64,000 nucleotides of DNA from Rhea pennata (lineage: Eukaryota > Chordata > Aves > Rheiformes > Rheidae). The DNA lies in assembly GCF_028389875.1 (NCBI RefSeq), contig NC_084666.1, positions 67,030,422 through 67,094,421 on the forward strand. Reading direction: 5' to 3'. Positions 48,601 through 59,166 of this stretch are shown here, one piece after another. The position numbers and the translations under genes are program-made. The notes below the pieces were generated by a model. That model did no database searches, was not told the origin of the DNA, and saw only the letters and a list, made by a program, of their open reading frames with translations. Numbering within the stretch: position 1 is the stretch's first letter; the number at the start of each line of letters is the position of its first letter.

Positions 48601-48609
48601 TGCCCTCAT
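21717..48609 (-). CDS. RAP1GDS1: SmgGDS (Rap1 GTPase-GDP dissociation stimulator 1), residues 121-607
   Basis: In transcript order the coding exons are 48609-48463, 40030-39902, 37421-37296, 34470-34327, 34048-33917, 33485-33351, 31844-31719, 30677-30538, 27206-27080, 25593-25465 and 21844-21717. They join without a stop and give 487 residues, so the first about 120 are outside the window if the total is the usual 607. The product is an armadillo-repeat solenoid without enzyme motifs. It binds small GTPases with polybasic tails (RhoA, Rac1, Rap1) and acts as exchange factor and chaperone around their prenylation. Recognisable stretches are LLTVFCGMLMNYSNEN, EMCLVAFGNLAEL, VQHAALSALRNLAIP and IMQNEALVALALIAALEL. 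Nine of ten introns are phase 1 and one is phase 0. The gene is convergent with TSPAN5. No start codon, promoter or 5'UTR is seen. Confidence 0.97.
21845..25464 (-). other. RAP1GDS1 intron, 3620 bp
   Basis: The intron has donor gtgagt and acceptor tttttccag on the - strand. It contains a T19 run at 24972-24990 and a small CpG-containing patch near 24755-24800. No other gene or repeat family was recognised. Confidence 0.85.
24972..24990 (+). repeat. Poly-T tract (19 nt)
   Basis: An uninterrupted T run on the + strand is poly-A in the RAP1GDS1 transcript. No element body was recognised next to it. Confidence 0.9.
25465..25593 (-). CDS. RAP1GDS1: RAP1GDS1 coding exon, residues 523-565 (ARM repeat)
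   Basis: This 129-nt, phase 1-1 exon encodes TAEKDLENAQLVQILHRLLS followed by DDRSAPEIKYNSMVLICALI and GS. It lies between acceptor ctgttccag and donor gtgagt. It is one ARM repeat near the C-terminus. Confidence 0.96.
25594..27079 (-). other. RAP1GDS1 intron, 1486 bp
   Basis: The intron contains a T27 run on the + strand at 26745-26771 (poly-A in the transcript). No further gene or element was recognised. Confidence 0.85.
26745..26771 (+). repeat. Poly-T tract (27 nt)
   Basis: This is the longest uninterrupted homopolymer I noted in the window. It lies inside a long antisense open frame on the + strand and codes a run of Phe there, which helps mark that frame as spurious. Confidence 0.9.
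27080..27206 (-). CDS. RAP1GDS1: RAP1GDS1 coding exon, residues 481-522 (ARM repeat)
   Basis: This 127-nt exon starts in phase 0 with EVIRTVVQSGGIKHLVTMAT and ends ALVALALIAALEL plus one base before donor gtgagt. It is a well-formed ARM repeat and more CpG-rich than the other exons. Confidence 0.96.
27207..30537 (-). other. RAP1GDS1 intron, 3331 bp (the only phase-0 intron seen)
   Basis: The intron has donor gtaagt and acceptor ctattttag. Near the acceptor side lie a CpG-rich patch and two copies of the palindrome tgcacgtgca (27318 and 27345). A G-rich run lies at 30103-30111. The rest is AT-rich with no gene recognised. Confidence 0.85.
27318..27354. promoter_or_regulatory. Two identical 10-bp palindromes containing CACGTG
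   Basis: The palindrome tgcacgtgca occurs at 27318-27327 and again at 27345-27354, with starts 27 bp apart. Each contains the E-box CACGTG bound by bHLH factors of the MYC/USF/CLOCK type. Regulatory use is inference only. The sites lie in an intron about 110 bp upstream of a coding exon in the RAP1GDS1 direction. Confidence 0.35.
30538..30677 (-). CDS. RAP1GDS1: RAP1GDS1 coding exon, residues 434-480 (ARM repeat)
   Basis: This 140-nt exon starts in phase 1 and ends in phase 0. It encodes EAAEQLGKNVKLVERLVEWC followed by EAKDHAGVMGESNRLLSALI and RHSKSK before donor gtaagt. Confidence 0.97.
30678..31718 (-). other. RAP1GDS1 intron, 1041 bp
   Basis: The intron has donor gtaaaa and acceptor catgtag. 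It is AT-rich with an (AAAC)n-like patch near 31520-31545. No other feature was recognised. Confidence 0.85.
31719..31844 (-). CDS. RAP1GDS1: RAP1GDS1 coding exon, residues 392-433 (ARM repeat)
   Basis: This 126-nt, phase 1-1 exon encodes VNKAKMLSAGVAEAVLKFLR followed by SEMPPVQFKLLGTLRMLIDA and Q. The internal Met is the first ATG-coded residue downstream of the CpG island and is in frame. Translation from it would give about 210 residues. Confidence 0.97.
31845..33350 (-). other. RAP1GDS1 intron, 1506 bp, containing a CpG island
   Basis: The part next to the upstream exon (32930-33350) is a CpG island. The rest (31845-32900) is AT-rich, as the other introns are. Donor is gtaagc and acceptor catgcag. 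Confidence 0.85.
32930..33350. promoter_or_regulatory. Intragenic CpG island
   Basis: I counted about 39 CpG in roughly 390 bp, some ten times the density of the flanking intron. The base composition changes abruptly near 32930. The island abuts the donor side of the RAP1GDS1 exon at 33351-33485. Open frames on both strands here are side effects of high GC. A promoter role is possible, but no TATA box or other diagnostic core element was seen. Confidence 0.6.
33351..33485 (-). CDS. RAP1GDS1: RAP1GDS1 coding exon, residues 347-391 (ARM repeat)
   Basis: This 135-nt, phase 1-1 exon encodes GNCIHMVDNGIVQKLMDLLD followed by RHVEDGNVTVQHAALSALRN and LAIP, with donor gtaagc. The Asn-Leu-Ala end is a typical ARM H3 helix pattern. 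Confidence 0.97.
33486..33916 (-). other. RAP1GDS1 short intron, 431 bp
   Basis: The intron has donor gtaaga and acceptor ttgtgcag. It contains an (ATA)n patch near 33667-33682 and nothing else recognisable. Confidence 0.85.
33917..34048 (-). CDS. RAP1GDS1: RAP1GDS1 coding exon, residues 303-346 (ARM repeat)
   Basis: This 132-nt, phase 1-1 exon encodes ESMQKLFEGGKGSVFQRVLS followed by WIPSNSHQLQLAGALAIANF and ARN. It lies between acceptor taccccag and donor gtaaga. Confidence 0.97.
34327..34470 (-). CDS. RAP1GDS1: RAP1GDS1 coding exon, residues 255-302 (ARM repeat)
   Basis: This 144-nt, phase 1-1 exon encodes VIKLQLVEAGLVECLLEIVQ, then KTVDSDKEDDIAELKTASDL and MVLLLLG. An acidic loop (DSDKEDD) interrupts the ARM helices. 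The 278-bp intron to the next exon is the shortest in RAP1GDS1. Confidence 0.97.
34471..37295 (-). other. RAP1GDS1 intron, 2825 bp
   Basis: The intron has donor gtgaga and acceptor cttcag. It is AT-rich with an (AAC)n patch near 35792-35810. An 87-codon open frame at 36355-36618 on the - strand has no recognisable domain and no convincing splice signals. No repeat family was recognised. Confidence 0.8.
37296..37421 (-). CDS. RAP1GDS1: RAP1GDS1 coding exon, residues 213-254 (ARM repeat)
   Basis: This 126-nt, phase 1-1 exon encodes SSKEQFAYTNIAEELVKLFK followed by KQIEHDKKEMIFEVLAPLAE and N. Donor is gtgaga and acceptor cttcacag. Confidence 0.97.
37422..39901 (-). other. RAP1GDS1 intron, 2480 bp
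   Basis: The intron has donor gtaagt and acceptor cttcacag. A short tandem repeat of tgcgtgtgtatata units lies near 37648-37680. A somewhat GC-richer patch lies at about 37910-38140. No gene or transposon was recognised. Confidence 0.8.
39902..40030 (-). CDS. RAP1GDS1: RAP1GDS1 coding exon, residues 170-212 (ARM repeat)
   Basis: This 129-nt, phase 1-1 exon encodes TLQSQLINMGVIPTLVKLLG followed by IHCQNAALTEMCLVAFGNLA and EL. It lies between acceptor tatgtag and donor gtaagt. Confidence 0.97.
41015..41040 (+). repeat. (TC)13 microsatellite
   Basis: Thirteen TC units are followed by tttttcag. This forms a perfect homopyrimidine-homopurine mirror repeat, a sequence class able to form triplex DNA. 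The resemblance to a splice acceptor on the + strand has no exon behind it. Confidence 0.95.
42662..42722 (+). repeat. Compound (TG)n(TA)n(CATA)n microsatellite
   Basis: About eight TG units are followed by about ten AT units and then repeats of catacata. This is a typical compound microsatellite in an intron and is probably length-variable. Confidence 0.95.
48463..48609 (-). CDS. RAP1GDS1: RAP1GDS1 147-nt ARM exon, residues 121-169 (likely cassette exon)
   Basis: This phase 1-1 exon encodes EGRNAVDHAGGAHIVVDHIR, then SLCSKTDPASEKLLTVFCGM and LMNYSNEN. It lies between acceptor ttttacag and donor gtaaac. Its 147 nt equal 49 codons, the exact difference between the mammalian SmgGDS isoforms of 607 and 558 residues. 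The shorter one lacks the third ARM repeat (ARM-C). In mammals the long form prefers non-prenylated small GTPases and the short form prenylated ones. Skipping this exon would keep the frame. Long introns flank it (8.4 kb and over 15 kb). The alternative use in this species is inferred. Confidence 0.95.
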
Positions 48610-49521
48610 CTGTAAAACAAAGAGTTACATTTAAAAAAATGAAACCAAAACCCCACCATAGAGTCCCGAAAATAACAGTAATCATACGAAACGAAGTTTT
48701 TAAGCAGAGTGCAGTCGTTCCTCCAGTGCTGTCAAATTCATCTACAGGGACGCTTGAGGGCCAGATTTTAGTGCGCCACAGCTAGGAAAGTGAAACCACC
48801 TACAACAGAAGGGATTAACCATCTGGCACTAACACCTTTTAAAGAAGTCCAGTGTTTGAGGCAGAGCCACTGGCGTGGGTAAATTCAATAATGTCTGCAT
48901 GTATGCTGGATTTTGCTAGAGAAAAGTTCCAAGGAGTTACAAAACCTAGTGCATCCCTTGTGGAGCGAGTAAATTATTCTTGCCATTACGCAGATTGAGA
49001 AATAGAAACATAGAGAATAAAAAAACTTGCTCAGGTTATTTAATGGTCTGGGGCATAAAACAGACAAGGCAGATGCAGTTATTAGTTCCCAGTCAAAAAC
49101 TCTGTTCATGCACTCACTCTACCACGTCATGTTCTCTGTACTTCTATACCTGAAATTTAATAGCACTATTGGATTGTTTTTATGAGACTAAAAGGAAAAT
49201 TCACTCTGCAGCTATAAAAGACTACAATGCTCTGAGGTTTCGTAAATAACGTACCATAATCTCTGTATGAAACTTGTTCTGTACAACAAATCAGATTTTG
49301 AAAGATCAATGTACGAAAAAAGGAAAAGATTGCCTTCTATTTTAGTAATTAATAAATTGCCCGCTTCCTTTCCCAGCGGGCAATCAGCAGTAGAAAACAG
49401 TCAATAACCTAAATTCCATGGCTTTCAAAAAGCAATGTCCAAATAAGCTACCATTGGAATTAACGGGAAAATCTGTATGAAAAAATCTTGGCGGAAACCA
49501 TAAAATGAAAAGTTTTTTGAA

Positions 49522-49562
49522 ACACACACACACACACACACACACACGCACGCACGCACGCG
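49522..49562 (+). repeat. (CA)n(CACG)n microsatellite
   Basis: About thirteen CA units are followed by several cacg units. The CpG-bearing half is unusual, because CpG in such repeats usually decays to CA or TG. Confidence 0.95.
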
Positions 49563-52500
49563 CTCATAGATATGTGTTTCCCCTCCCCCCCTCACAGTTT
49601 CTTAATGGCCCTATAGCAGATGTCCTGCTCTTTGTTATTCAGCACCCTTGTTATCACCTGCCTTTCAACCCCCTGGTTGTGCCTGGAAATGAAGCTATTG
49701 AGTTTTTCCTCATTCTACAATGTTTTCAAGATGAAACCCAAGGCTGTCCACATTTATAATATGATCTTCCATTAGAAAGTGTTCCAAACCTCTGCAAAAA
49801 GAAGTTTCTAAATCTTCCAGTTCTTTTTAATACTATTTATATGTGGTTTTGGACTTCAGGTTGTTTGCTGAGTGGAGCTGGAGGAAGAAGGGAAATTCTT
49901 GGTTGATTTTAACTTTTGAATTTATTACTACAGTAATAAATGTTTTGCTGAATAACAGTAAAACTGGATATGCCACAGAGGAAGAAAATCACGATTGCTG
50001 TGACCACCTCCACCTCTGCCAGAGGACTGTGGTTCATCCCAGGTATGTATACACTCTTCTTAAAAATTAGAAATAGAAATTTGTTTACAATCAAACATTT
50101 AAGATTAGAGTCTGTCAAGGAAGGAGTGTAAAAGAGGGGGAAATATAAAAGAAATAAACATCCCAGATCCCTGATACAATGGCAAATGTAGATATAATGC
50201 TGAAATTGAAGAAAGCCCTACTGAATAAAGTGAGACGATATGGTCAGTTGTTAAGAGTCCAAGATTCAGTGCTTATGTTCACCAAATGAGCAGAGAGGGG
50301 GGAAAAAAAAAAAAAACAAAAAACAAACAAACTTGGCTGCAGTATTCATGCATACTGTGTTATGTATCCTCTTCTTTAGACAGTATCTTTTTGATTACAA
50401 AACAGTTATACAAAATTTTTGATATTGTGTTTTTATGAGTCAAAACAAGTATGCAAAATGAAATGGAATCATTTTGCTTCTGGATCAGATAGTTGGAATA
50501 TAGTTCTCAAATTGGTATAATGCAACTGAATTTGACAAACTAAAGCCATTATGAAAACTAAGCTTTTAGGTAAGAACCGATGTCAAGTTTGTTTCTATGT
50601 CTTGGCATGAAAATGCATATAAAACATGTAAGCACAGAAAAATATTAAGTAGGGTGAAGGTTTGGAAGTGAGGGGTTAAAAAGGACAAAACACAGTTATA
50701 AGCCAAGTTCCTTACCTGGATGGAATTTGGCACAACTCCACCGCAAAGAAGCGTGTGACACTACCTTAGAACAAACGAAGATTCAACCTCATACACCCCT
50801 TTTTTTGCCATTTTCTCTCTAGTTTGTCAAAGTAGTTATATGCCAAAGGTTGCTACAGTCTGGTAGTCTCTGACTTCAAACGCATGCTACAATAGTTGCC
50901 CACGTGGTACTTTTGTTGGGTGGACAGATAATCAGCTTCCACTGCACAGACAGCGAAACGGAGGCAGAAAGGTTCAGAAACAAATCTCTTTCAAATAAAT
51001 GGTCTGTCCATTCAGTGTGCTCAAAACGCAGGGTAAAATGAATTTTAGGATCCCTCCCAGGTGGCTGGCAGGTTATAAGGGCCCGACTTTGACATGACTG
51101 CACAGGCTGGTACATTCAAGTAGTATGGATGCAACGTTTGTTGCTCCACCTCCTTCACACGTTAGAGCTCGCTCACTCTCTGTAGCTGCTTCACTGTCCT
51201 AAGGAGCTTAGTGGAGAATAGACCCATCCTGGAGCTATAATTAGGATCTCCTGCTACTGCTCTCTCATACCCAAGAGGATTAACTCAGCTAATTCGCAGA
51301 GGGCCACAAAGAATCATGCACTAGGTGTAGGTGGACACTTCTGAAGTCCCTGACTACTGGCTCTGAGCTCAGACTACATCCCATTGCATCCCTAAGCAAA
51401 AAGTATATTTCTGACTCAGAATGCTACATGTACTTATTACAGATTCACTTCTTCCTGCTCTGTCGCTAAGAAACAGATTTTGCACACAAGAATACTCACT
51501 GAACTCCAAATCATTTAAACAAGACCCTAGCATGCTGCCATGTCTTGCTCTCAAGCCAGCCATTACCTTTCAGTTCAGCACTTCTATGAACTCTCACACT
51601 TAAAGTGCTTCCAGTCTCCCAGAAGCTATGTGGAAGTTTTTTCTGGTGACCTTTTTTTTTTAAAAAAAAAGAAACATTTGCTATTCCTATGAGATCAAGG
51701 ATTGAAGAGTTTAATGACAGCATTCACATTTATTCTTAAAAATGCTTCACTATAGCTGTTGTATTACTTTCTAAGTGCATGTAGCTCTGTTTAAAGATAC
51801 CAGAATGATGATAACCCAAGAGACCCAAGAGTTTCCTTTTTTCTTTCCACCAAAGAAATGTATAGTAAGACCCTACTACAGAATAAGTTACTACTTCTGC
51901 CATGTTCTTCAGCCCAACCTGGTAGGACCATCACTAAGAATTAGTGTGGTCTCTTTTTCTATCCCGAACTGCTCACAGGTTTTTTATGTAGCATTGGGTT
52001 TTAATAGATTATCAAATTACTGTTTAAAATTTAGAGTTTAAGCTCTGTAAATCTAAACGCCATTTAAAGAAGCAGATGCGTATATCTCTCACTGATTGGG
52101 ACAAAAATATTTCTTACTCATTTCCTGTTAAGTCTAAAGAGCTGTGACCTCGGAGACAAAAAGCAGCTCAGTTTCAACTGTTCTGAAACACTCTTTCTTA
52201 CCAAACTTTTAATGAAGTTTTAAAACACAGAGATGTAGTTCTTTCATTATTCCAAACTTTTCTCTCTATCACCTTTAATATTTGAAGTACAATTTAGAAG
52301 CAAGTCATTTGAACTTTGCATCTCATATATCACGATGGCCACAGTGCTACTGCTGTCTAAACAGTTCTTTCCTAAAATGTTATTTTCCTATTTCCATTCT
52401 GAAATGTGAAATTTATATCTCACAATGCAATCTGATATGTAATTATATTTCTCAGTAGGGGTCCTGTATCAGTTCGCAGACTCCAAATGTAGAAAATAGA

Positions 52501-55500
52501 TTTAACCTTTAAAAAGCACTAGAAAGCATAAGTTACCACATTATTTTAATGTTTATCATACAAGTAGGCTTCAAAAATAAATCTCTGTTTCCTAGATAAT
52601 CATTTGATGGCATCTCTTAAAAGTGATTTTTTCCCTTCAAATTTCAAGATTTATACTTTGAAATATTCTGTTTTTCACTGTCTTGCAATTGGAAACCTGA
52701 CTCCTCTTATCTCCAGTGCATGCCCTACAAAAGTGTATTAGTATTAGTAGTCACATTGGTTTAAATGGGACAGCTTAGTGAGGGAATGAATGATTTATAT
52801 AATACAGGTCCCTGATTTGCATAAAACAAGCTGCCAAGAGAGCAGCTTTTGGTGACATAAAAAAAAATACACCTTTTATTTTAAACATTAAAAAATCTTA
52901 TGCTCTGCATTTGGTCATAATGATCAGATCGTTTAAATGACATACTGTGCGTTTACTTGAAATACTTCATCTTTTATTGCTTTTAGCTCCAATTCTGCAT
53001 TCTTTGCAACCAAAATATTGATTGAGTACTTAAAAGGTACTTATGAGTACCTTTTTTTGGATTTAATTTGTAGGAGTCCCAAGAAGTAAGACTTCTTTCT
53101 ATATGTGCCATTTTTATTTTTCATGTTTATTTTTTTTATTAGGATATATTTGCCTGATTTTTGATGATTGAGGCATTCATCTGCTCCCACGCTTATTCTT
53201 CACCTGGAGTCATAATCTTCTGTGACATCAAGCTGGCTACTGCAGAGGTAATTACGGTAGGACATACAGCAAATTATATATAGGGGAAAAAAGGCAGGAG
53301 CAGCACTCCAAAGGAAGAAAGATCCCACTTTACCTGTTCTTCTGTTCTCTTTTAATTAAGAAAATAGGAAGACAAAAATGCTCAGAAAACACTTAAATTT
53401 TCTGGGCAAACTGTTAGCTGGTGAAGACTGTGTTATCTGTATAGATACCATTTATATTAATGGGGGTTTACTCCCACTTTTTTCTATGTGGAGACTGTAA
53501 AGATTAAACTCTAATGCAATGCTGCCATTCTGTTTTAATAGCTGATCCTACTTTATAGCCTGCTTTTAAATCATTGGATTCTGGACTGTCGTCAATTCTT
53601 TTGGCTGCAAAACTACAGGCTACATCCTTGTAACAGAACACAAAGCAGCTTTATACTATTTTTATTTTTTCAAAAAAGCTAAGTTTCACGCATTTACATT
53701 TTGCTGTTATTAAAATTTGCTGCTTTTTCCTTGTCTTTTGTGTACTGGTTTATGAGGGATAGATAGTGTATAGCAACACTGTATTTCCAGACTCATCTTT
53801 TAATGATCGGAAAGATAACTTTGGGGATAGCTCTAGTCTTGTATTAAATCTTGTATCTTGTATTAAATTTCCTTTCTCTTTATTTAATTCCTTTGGGAAT
53901 TACAAAAATTTAATTACCAGAAATACAGTTTGGTTCTATTTGCTCCTTGATTAAAATCAATTAGTAGAGTTTTAACATTTTTGCTTTATGAATAAAAAAT
54001 CGTCTTGATTAGTTGGATTTGCTTCAGAGAGAAATACAACATTCTTATAATGGTTTCATCTTAAATTACTGACAACTACCTTAGCCCTAACGCCACCTTC
54101 ATTTAGGGTATTCCCTCAGAAGTTACTCTTTGAGAAATGACTGCTAGAAATTTAGTATGTAAACAGTAAACCACAAATACAAACAGAAAGCATCAACCTT
54201 TTTGGATAAAACTGTTGTCAAAGTATTTGCTGGCTATTGCTAAGAGAGGCAGCAGGACACTGGCCTGGGCTCTACTACCAGGCGCTCAAAGCACTTTGAG
54301 AAACCTGGGCAGTTTTGGCACTGCACTGGCAGGTGAGAGATGGAAAATCTACTAACACCACCTCTTTGCTGAGGTTCAATACCTGTTATATAACAGCTTT
54401 ATTATAATGAACATCATTTTAAAATTTTGTATCCAAATGCAAAGTTAGGTATATTTTTAGTAGACTTCCTCTGCTATATTCAACATGTAGAACATAGGGT
54501 ATCAGTGCTAATAAAACCAGACCTTTTAGGAGCATTGAGAGAATTTCTTTTGCTCAGAGTCAGGAGTTAGCCTCAACATTTGAGGGGACAGACAAACCTG
54601 CTGATACTACCCTGTCCTTAATGTTATGCTTAGGTAACACTTGAGAACAAGCCAGATTCAAATCCACAGTTTAATTCCAATAAAAATTTGCTAATTTCTG
54701 TCATATGCCTCTTCTGTCAGATAGATACAAAATCGTGCGTTTCTGATACCAAACAAAAGAAGAGTGGTGAGTTTACTGCCCAAGACTCTTCAGTACTGCA
54801 CTTGCAGTCAAATTCCACTAATGGGCAGAACTTTTCAAATAAAAAAGAACCATTTTTTTTTCCAGCAACAAGACATACGTTACTGCTAGTCAGTGTATTG
54901 GCAGGTGATCTGTTCCAAATTCCGAGGGGACTTTAGTTTTAAAGTGTAGTTATTCTTTATACATAATATCCACTACTGAATTCTGTTTAAAAGCAAAGGA
55001 ACTGTGCAATACAGAAAAGTTATATTAGGTGCTCAGAAGGCAAGCAAATGTCCTCGAAGTTGAACGTAACACTTGTCTCTGTCTTCCTTTACCACATGTA
55101 ACATGATTACAGCAGATTTTTCAGTTGATTTTATGTCTCCATGCAGCTCCAGAGTAATTTCATTGCAGTCAAACAAATTACTCTAGGTTTTTGGGACCAT
55201 AAGTCAGAACTGAAGCCAGCCCATTCTTTTTACTTCATACAGTATAAAATAAATCATGGCATCCAATTGCACAATAAAACATCAGGCGCTTTTTCCACCA
55301 TGTCAGATATGCTTTTATAGCATGCCGTACTATCACCAGAATAAACGTGCACACATCAATTAACTTAGGATTCTTACTCCCAGGCCTTCAGTGCAACGTT
55401 GTCTCTCAGTTTCAACATGCTGAAGAACAAGGGTGTGAACTGAGCATGGCCTAGTCACAGACTGGTGCAGGGTGCTGGTGAAAGGAGCTTTGCAAGAGGC

Positions 55501-57592
55501 TTAGCATTGCCTGGCACTGTGAGACAGCAGCGCTGATAGCAGAAGCTCTGAGAAGGGGAATGAGCAAATTGTGTCCTGGGTAAGGCTCTCCACCAAAGCA
55601 GCTGGAGAAGCAGTTGCAGATAGTGTGTGATCCATGGTGGTTCTGAATTGGTTGGGAGAAACCTAAGAAGCAATCCCCCCACCCCACTCCAAAAAGCGTA
55701 ACGCGGAGACGATTGTTTTAGGCTTTTGGGATGAAAGAAGAATATCTAAGTGAGAAAGTAATGACTGACCCAGGGAACTGGGAGGCTGTGGAGAGTCTTA
55801 GGCTAGCCAGTGCTATGCTTGTCCCAAAGCATGACACCTGGGGTAGCGACCTGATCTTCTAAAGCAACTCCAGCGAGCAGCATGCGCAGAGGAACCGACT
55901 AGTATCAGGTTCCTGCATCTGAATGCAGGATGTAGCTGGAGAAAGACTAACAAAGTGTTTTGTTTTAGGAAACCTTCTACCTTCTTAGCAGAAGACAACC
56001 CACTGTTTTGATTGAAGGGCAACGTGTAATGCACTACAACCTCAGAAGAGCCCACTATCAAGAGGCAAGATACTGAGATGTGGTTGGTTAATCAACTGGA
56101 CCCTGTCTCAGGTAAGTGACCCCTTTTCAGGGAGATGCCAAATGTGGCTGCAGGGGAGGTATCCAGGGGATCTGCCCTGATTCCTCAGGCCTTTCTGCTG
56201 GCTGGACAAATAGCCAGGCACAGCATCGTCTCAGTATCAAAGGAGTTCAAAGACCAACTTTGTTCATATACATCGACACCGCATGTGACAGGAATACAAC
56301 TTTATTATTGCTAACCTTAATGATCTTGTTTTACCATGCTGCATCCAGTCACTGTCTTTTCTCAAATACTCAGGCTGCAATTTCTTCTGGTGGGCACCAT
56401 CTCCTCAGCTGAAAGGTTTTTTACAGTAATACAATGAACAGCTGCATGTGACGTTGCAAAATTCCAAACAGGTAGATCTGGGTGCAAGAGAATTACCTTC
56501 TACATCATTATTTAAGAAGCTCTGATTCTATAATTAGACTGTGTTAAAACAAAAAGAAAAAAGGAGGGCAATGATGGTGGCAAGCGTAACAAGCTCTTAC
56601 TTCCCACACAAATAAGCAATGCTTAGCAAAGATACTAACAGATTATTTCTTCTCTCTGTTTTCCATGGCAATTTGGATGATGATTTCTGTCACTGCGAAT
56701 TTACTGATAGTTGGTATCTAATCCTATAATGCCTACTTTTCTAAATTAAGTAAAATAAGCTAGATACTTTGGCCGTATCTAGACATGCAACTAACAAGCT
56801 TTGTTTTCTGAGCTGCTTGAAGCCAGCAGGTGAGAAAGTGCAGTTGTCAATAAATCTGAACAATTTCAAATATCTTAAAAGGCAGCGTCAACAGACAGAA
56901 AAAGGAAGGCGGAATTGGAATGGAGTAAGTGGCTTACATATCTTGTTTTCCTCATTTATGGATAAATGAAATTCTAAAAAATTTTCTTCCTCATCAGAAC
57001 TTTTTTTTTTTTTAGTGTTTATAAATCCTCGGGGAATTCCAAGTTTTTGCCTTTCCGACTTTTGTTTGAATTAGGAGGAAATACCTGAGTCCTTAACCAA
57101 AATTTGAATTCTTGCTTTTAGGGTGGCAGCAAGTTATAGTGAATAAATGAGGTTGTGATTCAGGATTTCTTTTTTGAGTCTGCTCATGGCTGCCTTTAAG
57201 ACCTTAGAAAAGCTTTCAATCTCTTATCTTTTTTGTTTTGGTTGTAAAGTAAGCAGGTATCTCTGACCCTCCTGTTGCAATATGAGTGCTAGATGAACTT
57301 TGTAAATGAAATGCTGGGGAAAAGAAAGTAAGGAATCAGAAAAAAAATAGGCTTCCTTTCTCAGTTAGATTTTATTTTCTGGATACCTGTACTGACTGAA
57401 GTTTGTGTTATTTCTACTTATTCAAATATTCTTCCTGGAAAAAGAAAAAAAAAAAAAAGAAGAGAAAACAATGTGTGCGTTGCAAAAAATAAATAGTACC
57501 CTTCATGCCTACTTTCCTCTAAAATAAAAAACAAAAACTCAGGCTTCATACTTTAAAGAAGTATAAAAGTTGAAAATCTATGGGGATTTGGA

Positions 57593-57617
57593 TTTTTTTT
57601 TTTTTTTTTTTTTTTTT
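57593..57617 (+). repeat. Poly-T tract (25 nt)
   Basis: This is an uninterrupted T run in the probable upstream RAP1GDS1 intron. No neighbouring element was recognised. Confidence 0.9.
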
Positions 57618-58726
57618 AAGTCTTTTTCCCATATAGGCTGCTATTAAGTTTTGGCTTAAGTCACAAGACTTTTGTCTCTTGTATCGGTAGGGCCAATATT
57701 TAGAATGTAGAACTTCAGAAAAATAAATCTTAAAAGGCCTGGGAATGAGCAATTCAGGTTTTTCATATCACCGCCTTGAATGGCTCCTTCTGATGCTCCA
57801 GGAAGATTCCTTCATCATTCAAAATCTGTTTTGGCTAGCTATAAAATGAGTAAATTAGAACAACAGTGTTTAACAGCTTCCTAAGCACTCATCACTTGAG
57901 TGCTAAATATTACTATGAAAATGTGTGTTGGCATGTGTATGCTCAATTTCCAGCTGATGCAATACTTGCACTGCAGATGCTTGGAAAAAACCCTGCACTA
58001 TCAAGGACTCTTAACTCAGAAATGCCATAGTCTTCTAAAATGCAGACACACCTTAGAGAGGACAGATCTAAAAGTAATGCAATATTACTGTACAATACAA
58101 ACTAAAATTTTAATTCTCTCTAATCTGTTCCAAATAATCAGTTTTCAAGTAATAACTTAAAATCTCTTGTCTCAATTTCATGATATTGCTTAGAAAACAG
58201 CTTAATAGGTGGTATTTGCATTTGGTTCCTACCAGAACAGTGAAAAGCAGAAGATTACCACTAGATGCTGCTGGGCTGCATGAATCAAGGTGACCTTCAT
58301 AAAAATGATTAGCCAGTAGTCTGCCATTATCAACACCAGTTGTGTTCTTAGGATTCTGCTGATTTTCCATACGGTACTGAGAAAGGTTTTACCATTTTTT
58401 GAAGAAAAATGAACTTGATTTCTGTTTCCAATATGTTTAGTTTTTAAGAATCTATTTCTTTGCTTTAGATCCTGAAATTAATCTTATCTCCTAAGAGTGA
58501 GGAAATGTACGTAACTGTACATGTGAGTAATTTTTTAATTTAATACTTAGTCTTTCTCTTGCAAGAGAATTTGTAGCATGTGTAAGATCTTTTTTCACAA
58601 GAAGTGGTATAATGTTCATGGTCTGGCGTAAAGGATGGGGTCAACAGAGATTTGGTTCTATATTAATGCTACTTATCTGAAATTCAGTGAGAAGTCTTGC
58701 TGTCAATGCCATGAGACTAGGTAGCG

Positions 58727-58742
58727 AAAAAAAAAAAAAAAA
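58727..58742 (+). repeat. Poly-A tract (16 nt)
   Basis: A run of 16 A lies next to a second short A run at about 58766. A small tandem duplication of aaaagatccagtaaat follows at about 58770-58805. Confidence 0.85.
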
Positions 58743-59166
58743 GAAACATATGGCTTGGGAAATGGAAAAAAAAAAGATCCAGTAAATTAAAAGATCCAGT
58801 AAATTTCCTATTAAAAAAACATAGAAACATAGATAAGCAGCTATCAGACATGAGCCTTTACAGAACAAGCTGGTGGTTTTTAGTTTCCTTTCTATCCTAC
58901 AGCTGTTTATATATAATGAGGAATGGTTGTGAGAACGTGTACTCATGTACCAGTTCTGGAGGCTGAAGAAACAAAGTACTAGACTGGCATAAACAACAAT
59001 CGCTCTGAAATTCCCTGGTGAAATCTCTAAGCACCACCATTAATATGACTATTACAGAAGGGCAGAATGGGAAAATTTTCATTCCTCATACAAGGAATGA
59101 AGATGCTATTTCATTTTGATAGCTTTCAGAATATATGAATGTTCTAAACAGCTAGAAGGAATTATT

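Noticed and set aside
55451..55687. Two overlapping - strand frames of 75-78 codons
   Set aside because: They differ by frame over the same DNA and show no conserved motif.
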